Shown: one piece after another, positions 54,282 through 63,615 of the stretch
Position numbering within the stretch: the stretch's first letter is position 1
Layout: the number at the start of each line of letters is the position of its first letter
Assembly (NCBI RefSeq): GCF_000332035.1
Contig: NZ_ALVY01000223.1
Span: 18,975-82,974 of the forward strand
Reading direction: 5' to 3'
Length of the DNA stretch: 64,000 nucleotides
Source: Gloeocapsa sp. PCC 73106
Lineage (GTDB): Bacteria; Cyanobacteriota; Cyanobacteriia; Cyanobacteriales; Gloeocapsaceae
Notes under the pieces: model-generated
The model's database searches: none
Told to the model about the DNA's origin: nothing
The model's input: only the letters and a program-made list of their open reading frames with translations
Program-made: the position numbers and the translations under genes

Positions 54282-54752
54282 TTATTTAGGGATTCCCGCT
54301 AGAGGTTGATTGAGGGGAATCATTAAACGGCTGTTCATTTGTTCTCGGGAAACTTGATTGATCGCCATAACTAGAAATTTAGCATCCTGATCAGAAGAAT
54401 TAGCTAGTTGGGGTAAACGCGAAGGAATGGGTGTAAACAAACCTGATAAAGCCGCAACCGACAAAGCTGCGATCGCTCCTCCACTCCATCCCCATTTACT
54501 TCTTTTGCGCTCTTGTTGCTTAACGCGATTTAAAACTTGCGCCGCTAATTGTTCTGGTAAGATTATCGGAGAAGGTTGAGGTAGATTTTTGAGCTTTGCT
54601 CTCAAGCGTAGCATTTGTTGATACTCATGCTGTAACCGCTGATCATTTTGCAATAGAGATTTTATTTTAGTAGTTTCCTCCTCGCTTAACTCTTGGTCAA
54701 TATAAGCGCTGAGTAGTTCAAAATGTTCAGAAGGATCAAAATCGGGCATCAT
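54282..54752 (-). CDS. Anti-sigma factor of the SigG system
   Basis: A 156-residue protein. The N-terminal anti-sigma domain (LLSAYIDQELSEEETTKIKS then LLQNDQRLQHEYQQML) is followed by a basic segment, one membrane span (WGWSGGAIAALSVAALSGLF, about 85-105) and a short extracytoplasmic tail. It lacks the HxxxCxxC zinc motif. Seven bp downstream of sigG, it almost certainly tethers SigG at the membrane. Confidence 0.85.
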   Translation of the reverse strand: MMPDFDPSEHFELLSAYIDQELSEEETTKIKSLLQNDQRLQHEYQQMLRLRAKLKNLPQPSPIILPEQLAAQVLNRVKQQERKRSKWGWSGGAIAALSVAALSGLFTPIPSRLPQLANSSDQDAKFLVMAINQVSREQMNSRLMIPLNQPLAGIPK

Positions 54753-54759
54753 GGCAACA

Positions 54760-55410
54760 TTATAAAAAATTATGTAGTTGGGATTGTAATTTAGCTCTAG
54801 CTCTAGCGATTCTTGATTTGACCGTACCGAGAGAAACTCCCGTAATCTCAGCTATTTCTTCATAAGACATACCCTCAATTTCTCTGAGGATAATTGTCGT
54901 CCGAAAAATAGGCTCAAGATCGGCGATCGCTTGCTGCAATTTTTCATAAAACTCTCTAGTAGCTAAATCATCCTCCGGTGTGGGAGCATTAGCAGCAATT
55001 TCCTGGGTCACATAAGAGTCCTCTAATTGACGGGGTTCATCTAAAGAAACCGTTTCAGAGCGGCGCTTACGTTTTCTCAGTTCATCATAGAACAAGTTGG
55101 TGGTAATTCGGGCCAACCAACTTTTAAATTTGTGTGGATCCTCAAGACGAGACAAGTAACGATACACTCTCAGCCAAACCTCCTGAGACAGATCGCAGCG
55201 ATCTTGCCAGTCGGGGGCTAAATGGTATAAAATGCGCTCTACATAGGTTTGATAACGACGTAGCAATTCAGTAAAAGCACCTTGGTTAGGCTGCACTCCT
55301 TCTTGACAACGTAGAATTAGATCGTAGTTAGAGAGATGCTCAGGTGATACCCTTGTTTTCAAGTTAGTTACCCTAGTCATTGACCAAGATATCGATACTG
55401 ATTGACTCAT
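54760..55410 (-). CDS. sigG: ECF-type sigma factor SigG
   Basis: A 216-residue group 3 (ECF) sigma factor for envelope stress. Region 2 is LLRRYQTYVERILYHLAPDW then CDLSQEVWLRVYRYLSRLED and ITTNLFYDELRKRKRR. Region 4 is LREIEGMSYEEIAEITGVSL then GTVKSRIARARAKLQ. The N-terminus MSQSVSISWSMTR matches cyanobacterial SigG, supporting ATG 55410 over a longer frame to 55437. The anti-sigma gene follows. Confidence 0.9.
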   Translation of the reverse strand: MSQSVSISWSMTRVTNLKTRVSPEHLSNYDLILRCQEGVQPNQGAFTELLRRYQTYVERILYHLAPDWQDRCDLSQEVWLRVYRYLSRLEDPHKFKSWLARITTNLFYDELRKRKRRSETVSLDEPRQLEDSYVTQEIAANAPTPEDDLATREFYEKLQQAIADLEPIFRTTIILREIEGMSYEEIAEITGVSLGTVKSRIARARAKLQSQLHNFL

Positions 55411-55604
55411 GACTATTTCCTTAAAAAACGTCCACATCGTTATTTTTTAGTTAGACGCTTTTTTAGGGTCAAAAGTTCCTGGCTTTAAACTCAATCATAG
55501 ATCAGATCTTGACTATTAACATTGAGATTGCTAGGCTAATCTTAAAATGAAGACGAACCTATACCAGACCTAGGAATCAATTGTGTGAAAGTGAGTGGGA
55601 AACA

Positions 55605-57461
55605 ATGAGTCAATCTTCTACCGATCAACCTAATCTTCAACCTGAGGAAATCAGACAGAAAGATTATACACTGACTATCTTTTTTATCTGTGCCAGTATA
55701 GTAATGCTAGTAGCTGGTGGCGTAGGGTTTTTCGCTACCTCTAGATTATTAAACTTGCCTAAAGCTGAATCTTGCCCCAAGGTTTTCTGGCCACTGGCTT
55801 CTGCGTCGGTACGCCTCTACTGCGCTCAATTGGCAACTCAAAAACATACGGTGTCGGGTTGGGTTGAAGCTATAAACATGGTAGAAGTTTTGCCCGAAGA
55901 TCACCCAATGCGCTCAGAAGTAGAGCGTAATGTCAAGGCTTGGGTAAGGGAGATTCTGGATCAGGGAGAAACCTTATTTCAGTCGGGAAAAATAGATCAA
56001 GCTCTAGAGTTAGTTAACCAAGTTCCTAATCAAATCTTAGCTTATGAGTTGGTAAAAGAGCAAAAAGCGGTTTGGCAATCGATTTGGCAAGAAGCAGAGA
56101 GCAAGGAAAAACAGATTGAGCACTATATCGATACCCGTAACTGGAGTCAAGCTTTCCGAGAAGCGGCACAGTTAACTAGTGTACAAAATCAATATTGGTC
56201 CACGGTTAAATACGAAGAAAGTCTTAATCAAATTCAGTTGGCTCGCTCTGAAAGCAGTAAGTTAGAATCCGCTTACGCTCTGGTAGAAACAGGAGACGTA
56301 GAGAGTTTACTCGAGGCGATGGCAGAAGCGAAAAAAATAAACCCCACTAGCTCAGCTTATCAAGAAGCAAAACAATTAATCGATTTAGCTAATAATAATC
56401 TACTGAAAATGATTCAAACTAAGGTAGAGTCAAGAGATTGGGAAGGTTTACAAGAATTACTCAGTAAAATACCGGAAGAAGTAGAGTTAAGCGAAAATAT
56501 AGAAGATTGGCGTCAATTAGTCGCCGCGGGAACCATGGCTGACGAAGGAACAGTAGCAGGGATAGAGGAAGCGATCGCTCTAGCAGAAGTAATTGAGTCA
56601 AAAAGCCCCGTCTATTATGAAGCCCAAAAATTAATTAATCGTTGGGAGTTAGAATCGGAAAACGTGGAAACTCTGGGGGAAGCTAGAAAAATAGCTCAAA
56701 AAGGTTCCATCGAAGATTTAAGCAAAGCGATCGAAGAAGCCAAATTAATCTCGGCCTTTCATCCTCGTTATCAAGAAGCCCAAACAGAAATTAGTCAGTG
56801 GAATCGTCAAATTCAAATTATCGAAGACCAACCTATTTTAGAACAAGCAGAAAAATTGTCCCGTGGTGTAACGGTTAACGCTTGGCTTGAAGCGATCACT
56901 CAAGCTAGTTTAATTAGAGCAAACCGCCCTCTGTATCCTCGAGCTCAAAACTTGATTCTAGAAAATCATAACAAAATAGAAACTACTCAGGATCAACCTA
57001 TACTTACCCAAGCGATAAGGCTAGCTGAACAGGAAAATTGGACAGGGGCGATCGCCAAAGCTCAAGAAATCCCCTCCGGTAGAGCTTTATCTCAACAAGC
57101 ACAAGAAAAAATATCTCTGTGGCAACAACAACTCAACGCCCAAGACAATCTCTTAGAAGCTAATCGACTAGCGGCTAGCAATCGGGTGAGTGATTTAAAC
57201 AAAGCGATTCAGTTAGCGAGTCAAATCCCCAGCTATACCTCTGTCGCGGCAGCTAGTCAGGAAAGCATCGAGGCTTGGTCTAATCAATTACTCACAAAAG
57301 CTCAGGAAACCGCTGATTATGATCTGACCGAAGCTATTAACATCGCCAGTCTCATCCCCAGGGGAACCTCTGCTTATAATTCAGCTAGAACCTATGTTGA
57401 AATTTGGCGCAAGAAACAGTCTCAATCTCCTCTATCTTTCCCAGAGTATCAGGAAAATTAA
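55605..57461 (+). CDS. Membrane-anchored helical repeat protein, cyanobacterial
   Basis: A 618-residue protein. It has one membrane helix near residues 25-47 (IFFICASIVMLVAGGVGFFA) then a long soluble domain of tandem ~40-residue helical repeats with recurring EAIxxAxxIxxxxPxYxxAQ and IxxWxxQ patterns, TPR-like. Such proteins are conserved across cyanobacteria without a known role. ATG 55605 is preferred to the TTG at 55581. It converges with the TIGR03792 gene, overlapping by 4 bp. Confidence 0.75.
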   Translation: MSQSSTDQPNLQPEEIRQKDYTLTIFFICASIVMLVAGGVGFFATSRLLNLPKAESCPKVFWPLASASVRLYCAQLATQKHTVSGWVEAINMVEVLPEDHPMRSEVERNVKAWVREILDQGETLFQSGKIDQALELVNQVPNQILAYELVKEQKAVWQSIWQEAESKEKQIEHYIDTRNWSQAFREAAQLTSVQNQYWSTVKYEESLNQIQLARSESSKLESAYALVETGDVESLLEAMAEAKKINPTSSAYQEAKQLIDLANNNLLKMIQTKVESRDWEGLQELLSKIPEEVELSENIEDWRQLVAAGTMADEGTVAGIEEAIALAEVIESKSPVYYEAQKLINRWELESENVETLGEARKIAQKGSIEDLSKAIEEAKLISAFHPRYQEAQTEISQWNRQIQIIEDQPILEQAEKLSRGVTVNAWLEAITQASLIRANRPLYPRAQNLILENHNKIETTQDQPILTQAIRLAEQENWTGAIAKAQEIPSGRALSQQAQEKISLWQQQLNAQDNLLEANRLAASNRVSDLNKAIQLASQIPSYTSVAAASQESIEAWSNQLLTKAQETADYDLTEAINIASLIPRGTSAYNSARTYVEIWRKKQSQSPLSFPEYQEN

Positions 57462-57769
57462 GTCTGGCGAAATTTTCTAATTTGATACTCTAAGCTTTCG
57501 ACTATTCGATAATTATCTTTTCCCACAGCTTGAGCGAATTTAGCTTCTGTCTCCAGTAAGATATCTTCTGCAACTCCTTTCCATTGCTCTCTAGACGCCC
57601 AATGAATAACTAAAATAACCTCAGTCTCTACAAAGGGATTGAGCCAAGTTTCTTTCCCTAAATAACCGGGAAAAGTTGCTAACGTCTCAGTATAAATATC
57701 ATCATCTGCTTCAATGAACTTTTGTTTAGCTTCTGGAGTGACTTCAAATTTTAACCATTCAATAATCAT
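57458..57769 (-). CDS. TIGR03792-family ABM-like protein
   Basis: A 103-residue ferredoxin-fold protein (IIEWLKFEVTPEAKQKFIEA, FPGYLGKETWLNPF, VILVIHWASREQWKGVA) of the antibiotic-biosynthesis-monooxygenase-like group TIGR03792, frequent in cyanobacteria. No catalytic residues can be assigned. It is followed by a 143-bp gap with a heptamer-like GGGAACA repeat (57816-57840). Confidence 0.75.
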   Translation of the reverse strand: MIIEWLKFEVTPEAKQKFIEADDDIYTETLATFPGYLGKETWLNPFVETEVILVIHWASREQWKGVAEDILLETEAKFAQAVGKDNYRIVESLEYQIRKFRQT

Positions 57770-57912
57770 TTAGGCTCTTCCGTACTTGTGGTGATAAGCA
57801 AAACTTATCGGTTATAGGGAACAGGGAACGGGGAACAGTCAAGAAAATGTTATTTTAAAGACAATTTACCCCATAATGCTAAGAGAGCCATTATCTGACT
57901 CATTTTATCAGG

Positions 57913-58209
57913 TCAGGGCTTAGTATTGACCGTTACCGGACCATTGACCAGAGTTTGACAAGCTAAACGATAATTACCGGGCTTTTTCTTAAGTTTACGT
58001 TTTTCAAAGTCGGTGGGATCGGAGAGATTTTCCATACCTGCTACTATTTCCACGATACAGGTTCCACATTGTCCATAGCCGCCGCAATTCATCAGTTTTC
58101 CTTTTAACGTGTATAAATCTATGCCATTTTGCAGGGCTTTTTCCCTGAGATTTGCCCCATTGGCAATAATAATTTCTTTATTTTCCTTAATAAAGTTGAT
58201 CGTGGTCAC
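57913..58209 (-). CDS. [2Fe-2S] ferredoxin
   Basis: A 98-residue plant-type-like ferredoxin. The cluster ligands are [10 protein letters not shown] (three Cys) and LACQTLV (fourth Cys). It lacks the exact spacing of PetF and has the basic KKKPGNYR insert, so it is one of the minor ferredoxins of cyanobacteria. The electron partner is unknown. Confidence 0.9.
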   Translation of the reverse strand: MTTINFIKENKEIIIANGANLREKALQNGIDLYTLKGKLMNCGGYGQCGTCIVEIVAGMENLSDPTDFEKRKLKKKPGNYRLACQTLVNGPVTVNTKP

Positions 58210-58398
58210 TCACTATGCTCCCTTGACTGTATATTAAAAATTATAAATTTTAAATACCAGCTACTACCGAGAGTACGCTAAAAAATTTTTGGTAAATTAG
58301 TTTACTTACTGTTACAATAGATTTAAGGAAATCTTAAGCACTGTCGGTTTGGGAACGAGTGATTTAGATTAGACTAAACAACAACGTATTTTGATAAG

Positions 58399-58418
58399 CC
58401 AGCGATCGCCTTCGCTGG
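58399..58418 (+). repeat. Hairpin containing GCGATCGC
   Basis: CCAGCGA and TCGCTGG form a perfect 7-bp stem around a HIP1 octamer, 49 bp before the small membrane protein gene. It may act as a leader structure. A -10-like TACAAT with extended TG stands upstream at about 58311-58319. Confidence 0.5.
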
Positions 58419-58466
58419 TATTATGTTATTAGAGCAAAATTTAAAATATAATTTAACCTTAAAACA

Positions 58467-58676
58467 GTGAATATCCGTGTTGTTATCTTTTCCGGAATTA
58501 TGACCGCTCTGGTGGGGGCTATGATTGGCGCCGCTGTAGGACATATCGGCAATAGAAGGGAACGTACACCAGGGATTATAGGTGGAGGAGTGGTTCTGGG
58601 TTTTGTCATAGGCTCAGCTCAAGAGGCAGTACGACAACAAAATAGACAAAGAATAGACGAGGAAGAAGAGAATTAA
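58467..58676 (+). CDS. Small glycine-zipper membrane protein
   Basis: A 69-residue protein starting at GTG. Two glycine-rich hydrophobic segments (IMTALVGAMIGAAVGHIG and IIGGGVVLGFVIGSAQEAV) give a glycine-zipper pattern, with a charged C-terminal tail. Function is unknown. It overlaps the convergent GTPase gene by 4 bp. Confidence 0.7.
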   Translation: MNIRVVIFSGIMTALVGAMIGAAVGHIGNRRERTPGIIGGGVVLGFVIGSAQEAVRQQNRQRIDEEEEN

Positions 58677-60139
58677 AACCCTTCTTTCAGGTATTTTCGC
58701 CCTAATTTAGCCCTTAATTCGGCTTTAATCCGACTGAGAATCGAGGTTTCGTCGAGGGAGTTTAAAATGCTCTGAACGACAGTTTTAGGTCCCTCTGGTC
58801 CCCAGGAAGCCCCATGAGCGAGATAAGTCTTGGTGACTTGAGCGATCGCATAGGAAGAAACTCCCGCTACCGCACCTTGGGTTAGAGCCACAGAAGCGTA
58901 GGGAGCAAGAGAAGCACCACCAGTAGCGGGCACGACTAAACCCAGTAAACCTTTAATGGAACTTAAACCAAAAGAAGCGAGGATTTCACTGGCGCTAATA
59001 CCCCCTAAACTAATCGCTATCTTCTGTAATAGCCCTAAGGCTGCGGTATGAGTCATAGGGATACCATAGAGACGAGAAAGAGCTAAAATCATCACCACGT
59101 CGACGATTCCCCCGGTAAATAAATCAAATACCGTGACAGGGTTGAGCGCGATCGCTAGGGATTTAGTCATTACTCCTTTCCAGATCAATTCATTAGCTGC
59201 TTGTTCTCTCAGCAATATTTTACGCGCTAATAAACGTTCATTGACCTGATCGGCGTAGAGCATAGTATTTAAAGCTACTAATGACTTACCTTCTTTAGCC
59301 AAGATTTCGAGAATTTTTAGTTTTAACTCTTCAATTTGCGGAACACCTCGACGTCTCTGGATTTTTAAATGTCCTTGGGAATCTGAGCTCGCTTCAACGA
59401 CTAGAGGTGAAGCTGCTACCATCACGATTTCTTCTGGGGAGAGTAATTCTTTGACGCGATCATCGCGAATTTTCTCGTAGATAGCGAGAGCGTCTGCTTC
59501 TGGATACTGATCGATTTTATTAAATACTAAGAGAATCGGTTTACCAAACTCGCGCAATTCACACAAAGCCTGATACTCAACCTTAGTCAGATCTCCTGCT
59601 ATGATCATCAAGATTAAATCGGCTTGTTTAGCGATATCTCTGGCTAAAGCTTCTCTGGTTTCTCCATCTACTTCGTCAATCCCCGGGGTATCAATCAACT
59701 CTACTGAAGATTTACCTAAACCGGGTATGGTTAATTTTTGAATCTCTTGGTCACTTTCTGCCAAATTTTCTTGACTTAACTGCCAATGTTTAGAAGTAGA
59801 TACTTGTGTTACTCCATGTAGGGCACCAGTTTGAAACACAGGTTCTCCCAGAAGAGCGTTGAGTATGGAAGATTTTCCCCTTCCTACCATCCCAAAAGCG
59901 GCGATTTGAACTACCGATTGCTCTAACTTAGCTAACATTGCGCTTAAATGAGCGATTTCACCTTCTAAACCGATTTTTTCCCGAGGAGTAAGGTCCAAAT
60001 TAGAAACAAGAGCACCTAGAGCATCTTGAGCTTGTTGATAGTTAAGTTCTCCCTGAATCGTCTCAAAGCTCGCTAAAATACGATCTAACTCTTCGGAATT
60101 CCAACTGGTAAACCTTTGTTCCATTCTTAAACCTGACAA
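58673..60139 (-). CDS. Membrane-associated Era/dynamin-like GTPase (DUF697-type)
   Basis: A 488-residue GTPase. G1 is GMVGRGKSS (83-91), G3 is DTPGIDE, G4 is NKID. The C-terminal half has hydrophobic segments (LAIALNPVTVFDLFTGGIVD, ALGLLQKIAISLGGI, GGASLAPYASVALTQGAVAG) typical of YcjF/DUF697 proteins that sit at the membrane. Relatives are common in cyanobacteria and thought to act in membrane remodelling or stress. It is one of the larger genes of this part without operon partners. Confidence 0.85.
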   Translation of the reverse strand: MSGLRMEQRFTSWNSEELDRILASFETIQGELNYQQAQDALGALVSNLDLTPREKIGLEGEIAHLSAMLAKLEQSVVQIAAFGMVGRGKSSILNALLGEPVFQTGALHGVTQVSTSKHWQLSQENLAESDQEIQKLTIPGLGKSSVELIDTPGIDEVDGETREALARDIAKQADLILMIIAGDLTKVEYQALCELREFGKPILLVFNKIDQYPEADALAIYEKIRDDRVKELLSPEEIVMVAASPLVVEASSDSQGHLKIQRRRGVPQIEELKLKILEILAKEGKSLVALNTMLYADQVNERLLARKILLREQAANELIWKGVMTKSLAIALNPVTVFDLFTGGIVDVVMILALSRLYGIPMTHTAALGLLQKIAISLGGISASEILASFGLSSIKGLLGLVVPATGGASLAPYASVALTQGAVAGVSSYAIAQVTKTYLAHGASWGPEGPKTVVQSILNSLDETSILSRIKAELRAKLGRKYLKEGF

Positions 60140-60417
60140 AGTAGTTCTAATTTATTATTTTAGCTCGTTCAGACACCAACCCCAGTCGCCGTATTTGACC
60201 ACAAAAAAGCAATAATCCAAATCGGTGTAAGATGAGTGCCTGTCAGAGTTTAATGGAATACGCGATTCAGAATTTAGTCTATGTCACGATGATCGAGCGA
60301 TCTCAAAACCCAATTCGCGCATTCTACAGACCAACCCCCTACCATAAAAGTAGTTTTTTATTTGACACTCTTGATTTTGTTTGCTAACATCAATAGCAAC
60401 TATTATACACGCACTCA

Positions 60418-60579
60418 ATGTATATAAAGAGAGTCGGGCTGGAACTGTTCCCGACTATAAACCGGCGTAGTGGGAAAGTTACAAAGTCTAAAACTGATAG
60501 TACCACGAAGCAAGTTCACCGAAGTCCTAAAGGGATGCCAGAAGCCTACAATCTTGTCAATAGACGAGCGAAGAGGTAG
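60418..60579 (+). pseudogene. TnpB (IS605-type OrfB) C-terminal remnant
   Basis: A 53-codon frame reads YIKRVGLELFPTINRRSGKV then TKSKTDSTTKQVHRSPKGMP, which matches the extreme C-terminus of cyanobacterial IS200/IS605 TnpB proteins (NIKRVGL.LFPTIKRR.GK). The RuvC-like and zinc-ribbon parts are gone. The sequence beyond the stop, up to the gene at 60607, is probably the transposon right end. The 60140-60417 part of this gap shows no gene I can support. Confidence 0.6.
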
Positions 60580-60606
60580 TTCACAGCAGTTTATGAGTTA
60601 GTCGCC

Positions 60607-60861
60607 GTGGGTTTACCCGAAACCATTGCTTACGTGAGAGTGATGAACCAATGTTGGCAAACAGGTTATCTAGAAGGAGAAGTCAGAGCGGGTTCTTACC
60701 AATGGGCGTTTAAATGGCGTTTTCGCCAGGGACGGTTATCGGTACAACCTTCTTTAGGTAGAGCTTTGATTCAAGAACCTCTGGGGCGCTTTTTAGAGCG
60801 TTATGACTACCAGTTAGAGCCGGGAGGAGATTATCAGTTTACCCTACGAGGCAGAATTTAA
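60607..60861 (+). CDS. DUF3146 family protein
   Basis: An 84-residue protein (LPETIAYVRVMNQCWQTGYL then EGEVRAGSYQWAFKWRFRQG, LGRFLERYDYQLEPGGDYQF) matching the DUF3146 family of cyanobacteria and plastids. Function is unknown. The start is GTG 60607, directly after the TnpB remnant in the same open frame, so the native promoter may have been replaced. It overlaps the convergent YqgF-like gene by 18 bp. Confidence 0.75.
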   Translation: MGLPETIAYVRVMNQCWQTGYLEGEVRAGSYQWAFKWRFRQGRLSVQPSLGRALIQEPLGRFLERYDYQLEPGGDYQFTLRGRI

Positions 60862-61245
60862 ATAACGTTCAATTAAGATAATGGCTACGAGATCGTCGAT
60901 CGCTCTTGGTGGGACCCTCATACCCCGGGGAACCAAACGGTTTAAACCTCGGGGTGGATACATATCCCAATAGCGATCGCGTGCTTGTAGGGTAGAGTTT
61001 CTCTCGTCGATGCTGACGATGGGAAGAGATGGTGGTAAAGCTAATTTAAGCTTGTCACTCCAAATTTTGGAAGTAGTTTGATTCCCCAAGACTAATACTT
61101 CTGGTGCAAATTCTTGAGTCAGAGCTATAACGTGAGCGATCGCCTGCTCTGAGGCTATTACCTGATGATGTAACAGTTGTTGATCTCGGCTCATCACTGC
61201 TACACCACATTTATCTCTACCTGGATCGAAGCCGATAATTACCAC
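60844..61245 (-). CDS. YqgF/RuvX-like RNase H-fold nuclease
   Basis: A 133-residue RuvC-like protein. The first metal Asp is in GFDPGRDKCGVAV (D7), a second acidic group is in SIDERNST (with the usual D/E), and the last is IDDLVAIILIERYL. This is the form that cyanobacteria use for pre-16S rRNA 5' processing or Holliday junction resolution; which is not settled by sequence. It ends 3 bp from the next gene on the same strand. Confidence 0.82.
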   Translation of the reverse strand: MVIIGFDPGRDKCGVAVMSRDQQLLHHQVIASEQAIAHVIALTQEFAPEVLVLGNQTTSKIWSDKLKLALPPSLPIVSIDERNSTLQARDRYWDMYPPRGLNRLVPRGMRVPPRAIDDLVAIILIERYLNSAS

Positions 61246-61248
61246 AAA

Positions 61249-61725
61249 TTATATAGCTAAAGCTGTTTTAAGACGAGATAAAGCTAACGCTTCTTTTTCG
61301 CTAACTTTGGGGGAACCGGAGCCGAATAAACCGCTACCTGCAGCTTCAGCTACGGCTTCGCCACAGCCATAGATAAATTGTTTATATTCTTGAATTTCTT
61401 CAGGAGTAGCTCTGTCTGTCAAGATAGTAATCGCTTCGCTGATAGAGGCGATCGCTCTATCTACTAACGCTCCAGACTGAACCTCTTCAGGGGTAATTTC
61501 TGGCTTTTCTGGTTTAATCACACCACTTTTAAAGTTTTCTTCACTAAATACCGTTTGAATCAGGGAATTATTGGGATATTTTTTAGCTACACCTACAAAT
61601 TCTTTACCCAAAGCTGCAGCTTCAATGGCTGTTGAAACAATACCCAAATCCACCAAGGAAATAGCCATACCCGCCATCATAGGAGCGTTAGCGATAGTTT
61701 TTAACTCTGTTTCGTTATACTGCAT
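61249..61725 (-). CDS. Conserved hypothetical alpha-helical protein
   Basis: A 158-residue soluble protein without signal or membrane segments. Features are MAISLVDLGIVSTAIEAAAL near the start, ASISEAITILTDRATPEEIQ in the middle and a Gly/Ser-rich AEAAGSGLFGSGSPKVSEKE before the end. The helical pattern resembles tellurite-resistance-like or DUF proteins of cyanobacteria, but I cannot name it. It is upstream of, and 3 bp from, the YqgF-like gene. Confidence 0.7.
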   Translation of the reverse strand: MQYNETELKTIANAPMMAGMAISLVDLGIVSTAIEAAALGKEFVGVAKKYPNNSLIQTVFSEENFKSGVIKPEKPEITPEEVQSGALVDRAIASISEAITILTDRATPEEIQEYKQFIYGCGEAVAEAAGSGLFGSGSPKVSEKEALALSRLKTALAI

Positions 61726-61915
61726 AGTGATTTGATGCCTCTAATTTTTAAGTACCCGAATCATAGCAAATTGGAGTAACTTTCTGGGTTAAGACTTAAT
61801 TAAATTTCTCAGTTTTCTCAGGCAATTCTATAGCTTTCTTTAGATGTTTCTCCCATAAAACTCAGCTTAGTACTCGATAGTAATAATCAAGGACGAATAA
61901 ATCGAGGTAAAGAAG

Positions 61916-62230
61916 ATGAAACGTTTACTTTTAGCTACATTATCCACTTTAATGCTTAGTTCACTTACTACGCCTGTTTTAGCTTCTGAAGTAGTTCCCC
62001 AAACCGGTCCTTTAAACTTAGTTTCTCTAGCGCGTCAAGGTTATCTAAAAGATCAAGGTGTTCCTTCTGGGGATTCACTATATCATGCTTATCGCTCAGG
62101 AAAACTAACCCCTGAATCTCTAGTTGAAGCGGGAATCGCTGACGGTCGTGTTGCTCCAGAAACCATAAATAACAGAGGTTACATTAGAGATGTCAAATAT
62201 AGTTTGAGAGAATTGGTAGATTCCAACTAA
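61916..62230 (+). CDS. Small secreted protein
   Basis: A 104-residue protein with a clear signal peptide (KRLLLATLSTLMLSSLTTPV, cleavage after VLA) and a mature region of about 80 residues with PLNLVSLARQGYLKDQGVPS and LTPESLVEAGIADGRV. The latter may be an EF-hand-free helical domain conserved only in cyanobacteria. Function is unknown. A GAGGTAAAGAAG ribosome site lies before the ATG. Confidence 0.7.
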   Translation: MKRLLLATLSTLMLSSLTTPVLASEVVPQTGPLNLVSLARQGYLKDQGVPSGDSLYHAYRSGKLTPESLVEAGIADGRVAPETINNRGYIRDVKYSLRELVDSN

Positions 62231-62245
62231 TAGAAACTACCAACG

Positions 62246-62281
62246 GAATAGGAGTTAGGTTAAACCCTTCCCCTTTCCCCT
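62246..62281 (+). repeat. GTTAGGTTAAACCC/TTCCCCT module
   Basis: A short copy of the GTTAGGTTAAACC...TTTCCCC module seen at 4497-4535 and 34530-34560, placed just before the pdhC stop codon. Confidence 0.55.
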
Positions 62282-62284
62282 AAT

Positions 62285-63517
62285 TTATAGTGTCAGAGAC
62301 TGAGGTTCATTTTCGATTAATTTAGCTAAATCCTGTAGGAAACCGGCAGCATCAGCACCGTAGATAATACGATGGTCACAGGTAATATTGACGTTCATTT
62401 GATGACTAACACCGATCATTCCCTCTGGGGTAGCTATTACTTGGGGACGAGATGCTCCAATCGCGAGAATTGAACCCTGTCCTGGGGGTAAGATAGCGTC
62501 AAAGCGCTCGACTCCAAACATTCCTAAATTTGAAAGGGTAAAAGTTCCACTGTTGTACTCATCTGGCTGTAATTGCTTAGCTCTAGCTTTATCTACCAAA
62601 GTTTTCCAATTGCGAGATAGAGAGTAAATATCGATTTGGTCAGCATTTTGCAGTACAGGGGTAATCAATCCTCCGTTGGGCATAGCCACAGCCACAGCAA
62701 TATTAATTTCAGGGCGGTTTTGAACTCCTTGTTCGCTATAACTAGCGTTGAGGAGGGGATGTTTTTGCAGGGTTACTGCTACCGCTTTAGCTAGGAGAGC
62801 TGTCATCGTGACGCCTTTTGATTTGATTTGACGATAGAGATTGTCTAAAGCGTCTGTAGTGATGGTATAGCTAACGTGGAAAGTTGGTACTTGTAAGCTA
62901 GCGACCATATTGCGGGTCACAGCCTGTTGTAGAGTGTTAAAGGCGGTAACTTCAGCAGGAGGAGGAGTAGGAGTAGGAGCGATCGCTTTTCCAGGGATAG
63001 ACTGCTCAGGGGTAGGAGCTGATTTGACTCTTCCTGCGGCTTTTTCTACATCAGCGATAATAACTCTACCATGGGGACCACTACCTGGTAGAGTTTTCCA
63101 ATCTACGCCCAATTCTTTAGCTAGTTTGCGCGCACGAGGAGAGGCAATCGCCCTTCCTTTTCCATTAGTTGGGACTGCAGTAGGCACAGTAGCTACAGGG
63201 GGTTCCGTAACTGTCTTAGTTTCTGGGGTAAGAGTGGGGACCTCGGTGACTTGTTGTTTAGCCGTTTCAATTTCTGCTTCGCTTTCGGCGATGAGAGCAA
63301 TAGTTGCGCCTACAAGTGCGGCTTCTCCCGCAGCTACAGTAATCGTCGCTAAATAGCCTTCGTAAAAAGATTCTACATCCATATCGGCCTTATCAGACTC
63401 AACTACCAAGATGGTTTCACCCTTATCGACCTTTTCTCCTGGGGATTTGGTCCAAGAAACTATTTTGCCTTCTGTCATCGTTGAGCTCAGAGCTGGCATA
63501 AAAACTTCGTGTATCAT
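62285..63517 (-). CDS. pdhC: Dihydrolipoamide acetyltransferase (PDH E2)
   Basis: A 410-residue E2 subunit of pyruvate dehydrogenase. The lipoyl domain has the lipoylated Lys in VVESDKADMDVESF (about K43). The peripheral subunit-binding domain is IASPRARKLAKELGVDWKTL then PGSGPHGRVIIADVE (about 125-160). The catalytic domain (185-410) ends with the DHRIIYGADAAGFLQDLAKL active-site motif. It supplies acetyl-CoA for fatty acids and the TCA pathway. E1 and E3 genes are not adjacent. Confidence 0.95.
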   Translation of the reverse strand: MIHEVFMPALSSTMTEGKIVSWTKSPGEKVDKGETILVVESDKADMDVESFYEGYLATITVAAGEAALVGATIALIAESEAEIETAKQQVTEVPTLTPETKTVTEPPVATVPTAVPTNGKGRAIASPRARKLAKELGVDWKTLPGSGPHGRVIIADVEKAAGRVKSAPTPEQSIPGKAIAPTPTPPPAEVTAFNTLQQAVTRNMVASLQVPTFHVSYTITTDALDNLYRQIKSKGVTMTALLAKAVAVTLQKHPLLNASYSEQGVQNRPEINIAVAVAMPNGGLITPVLQNADQIDIYSLSRNWKTLVDKARAKQLQPDEYNSGTFTLSNLGMFGVERFDAILPPGQGSILAIGASRPQVIATPEGMIGVSHQMNVNITCDHRIIYGADAAGFLQDLAKLIENEPQSLTL

Positions 63518-63615
63518 GTAGCGACTTTCCTAAGTAACAACCAAATTATATCTGAATGATCTTACCAACTTTTTAGAAAGCTTAAACCTCTCTTTTAGGT
63601 GGTAATGATTAAATT

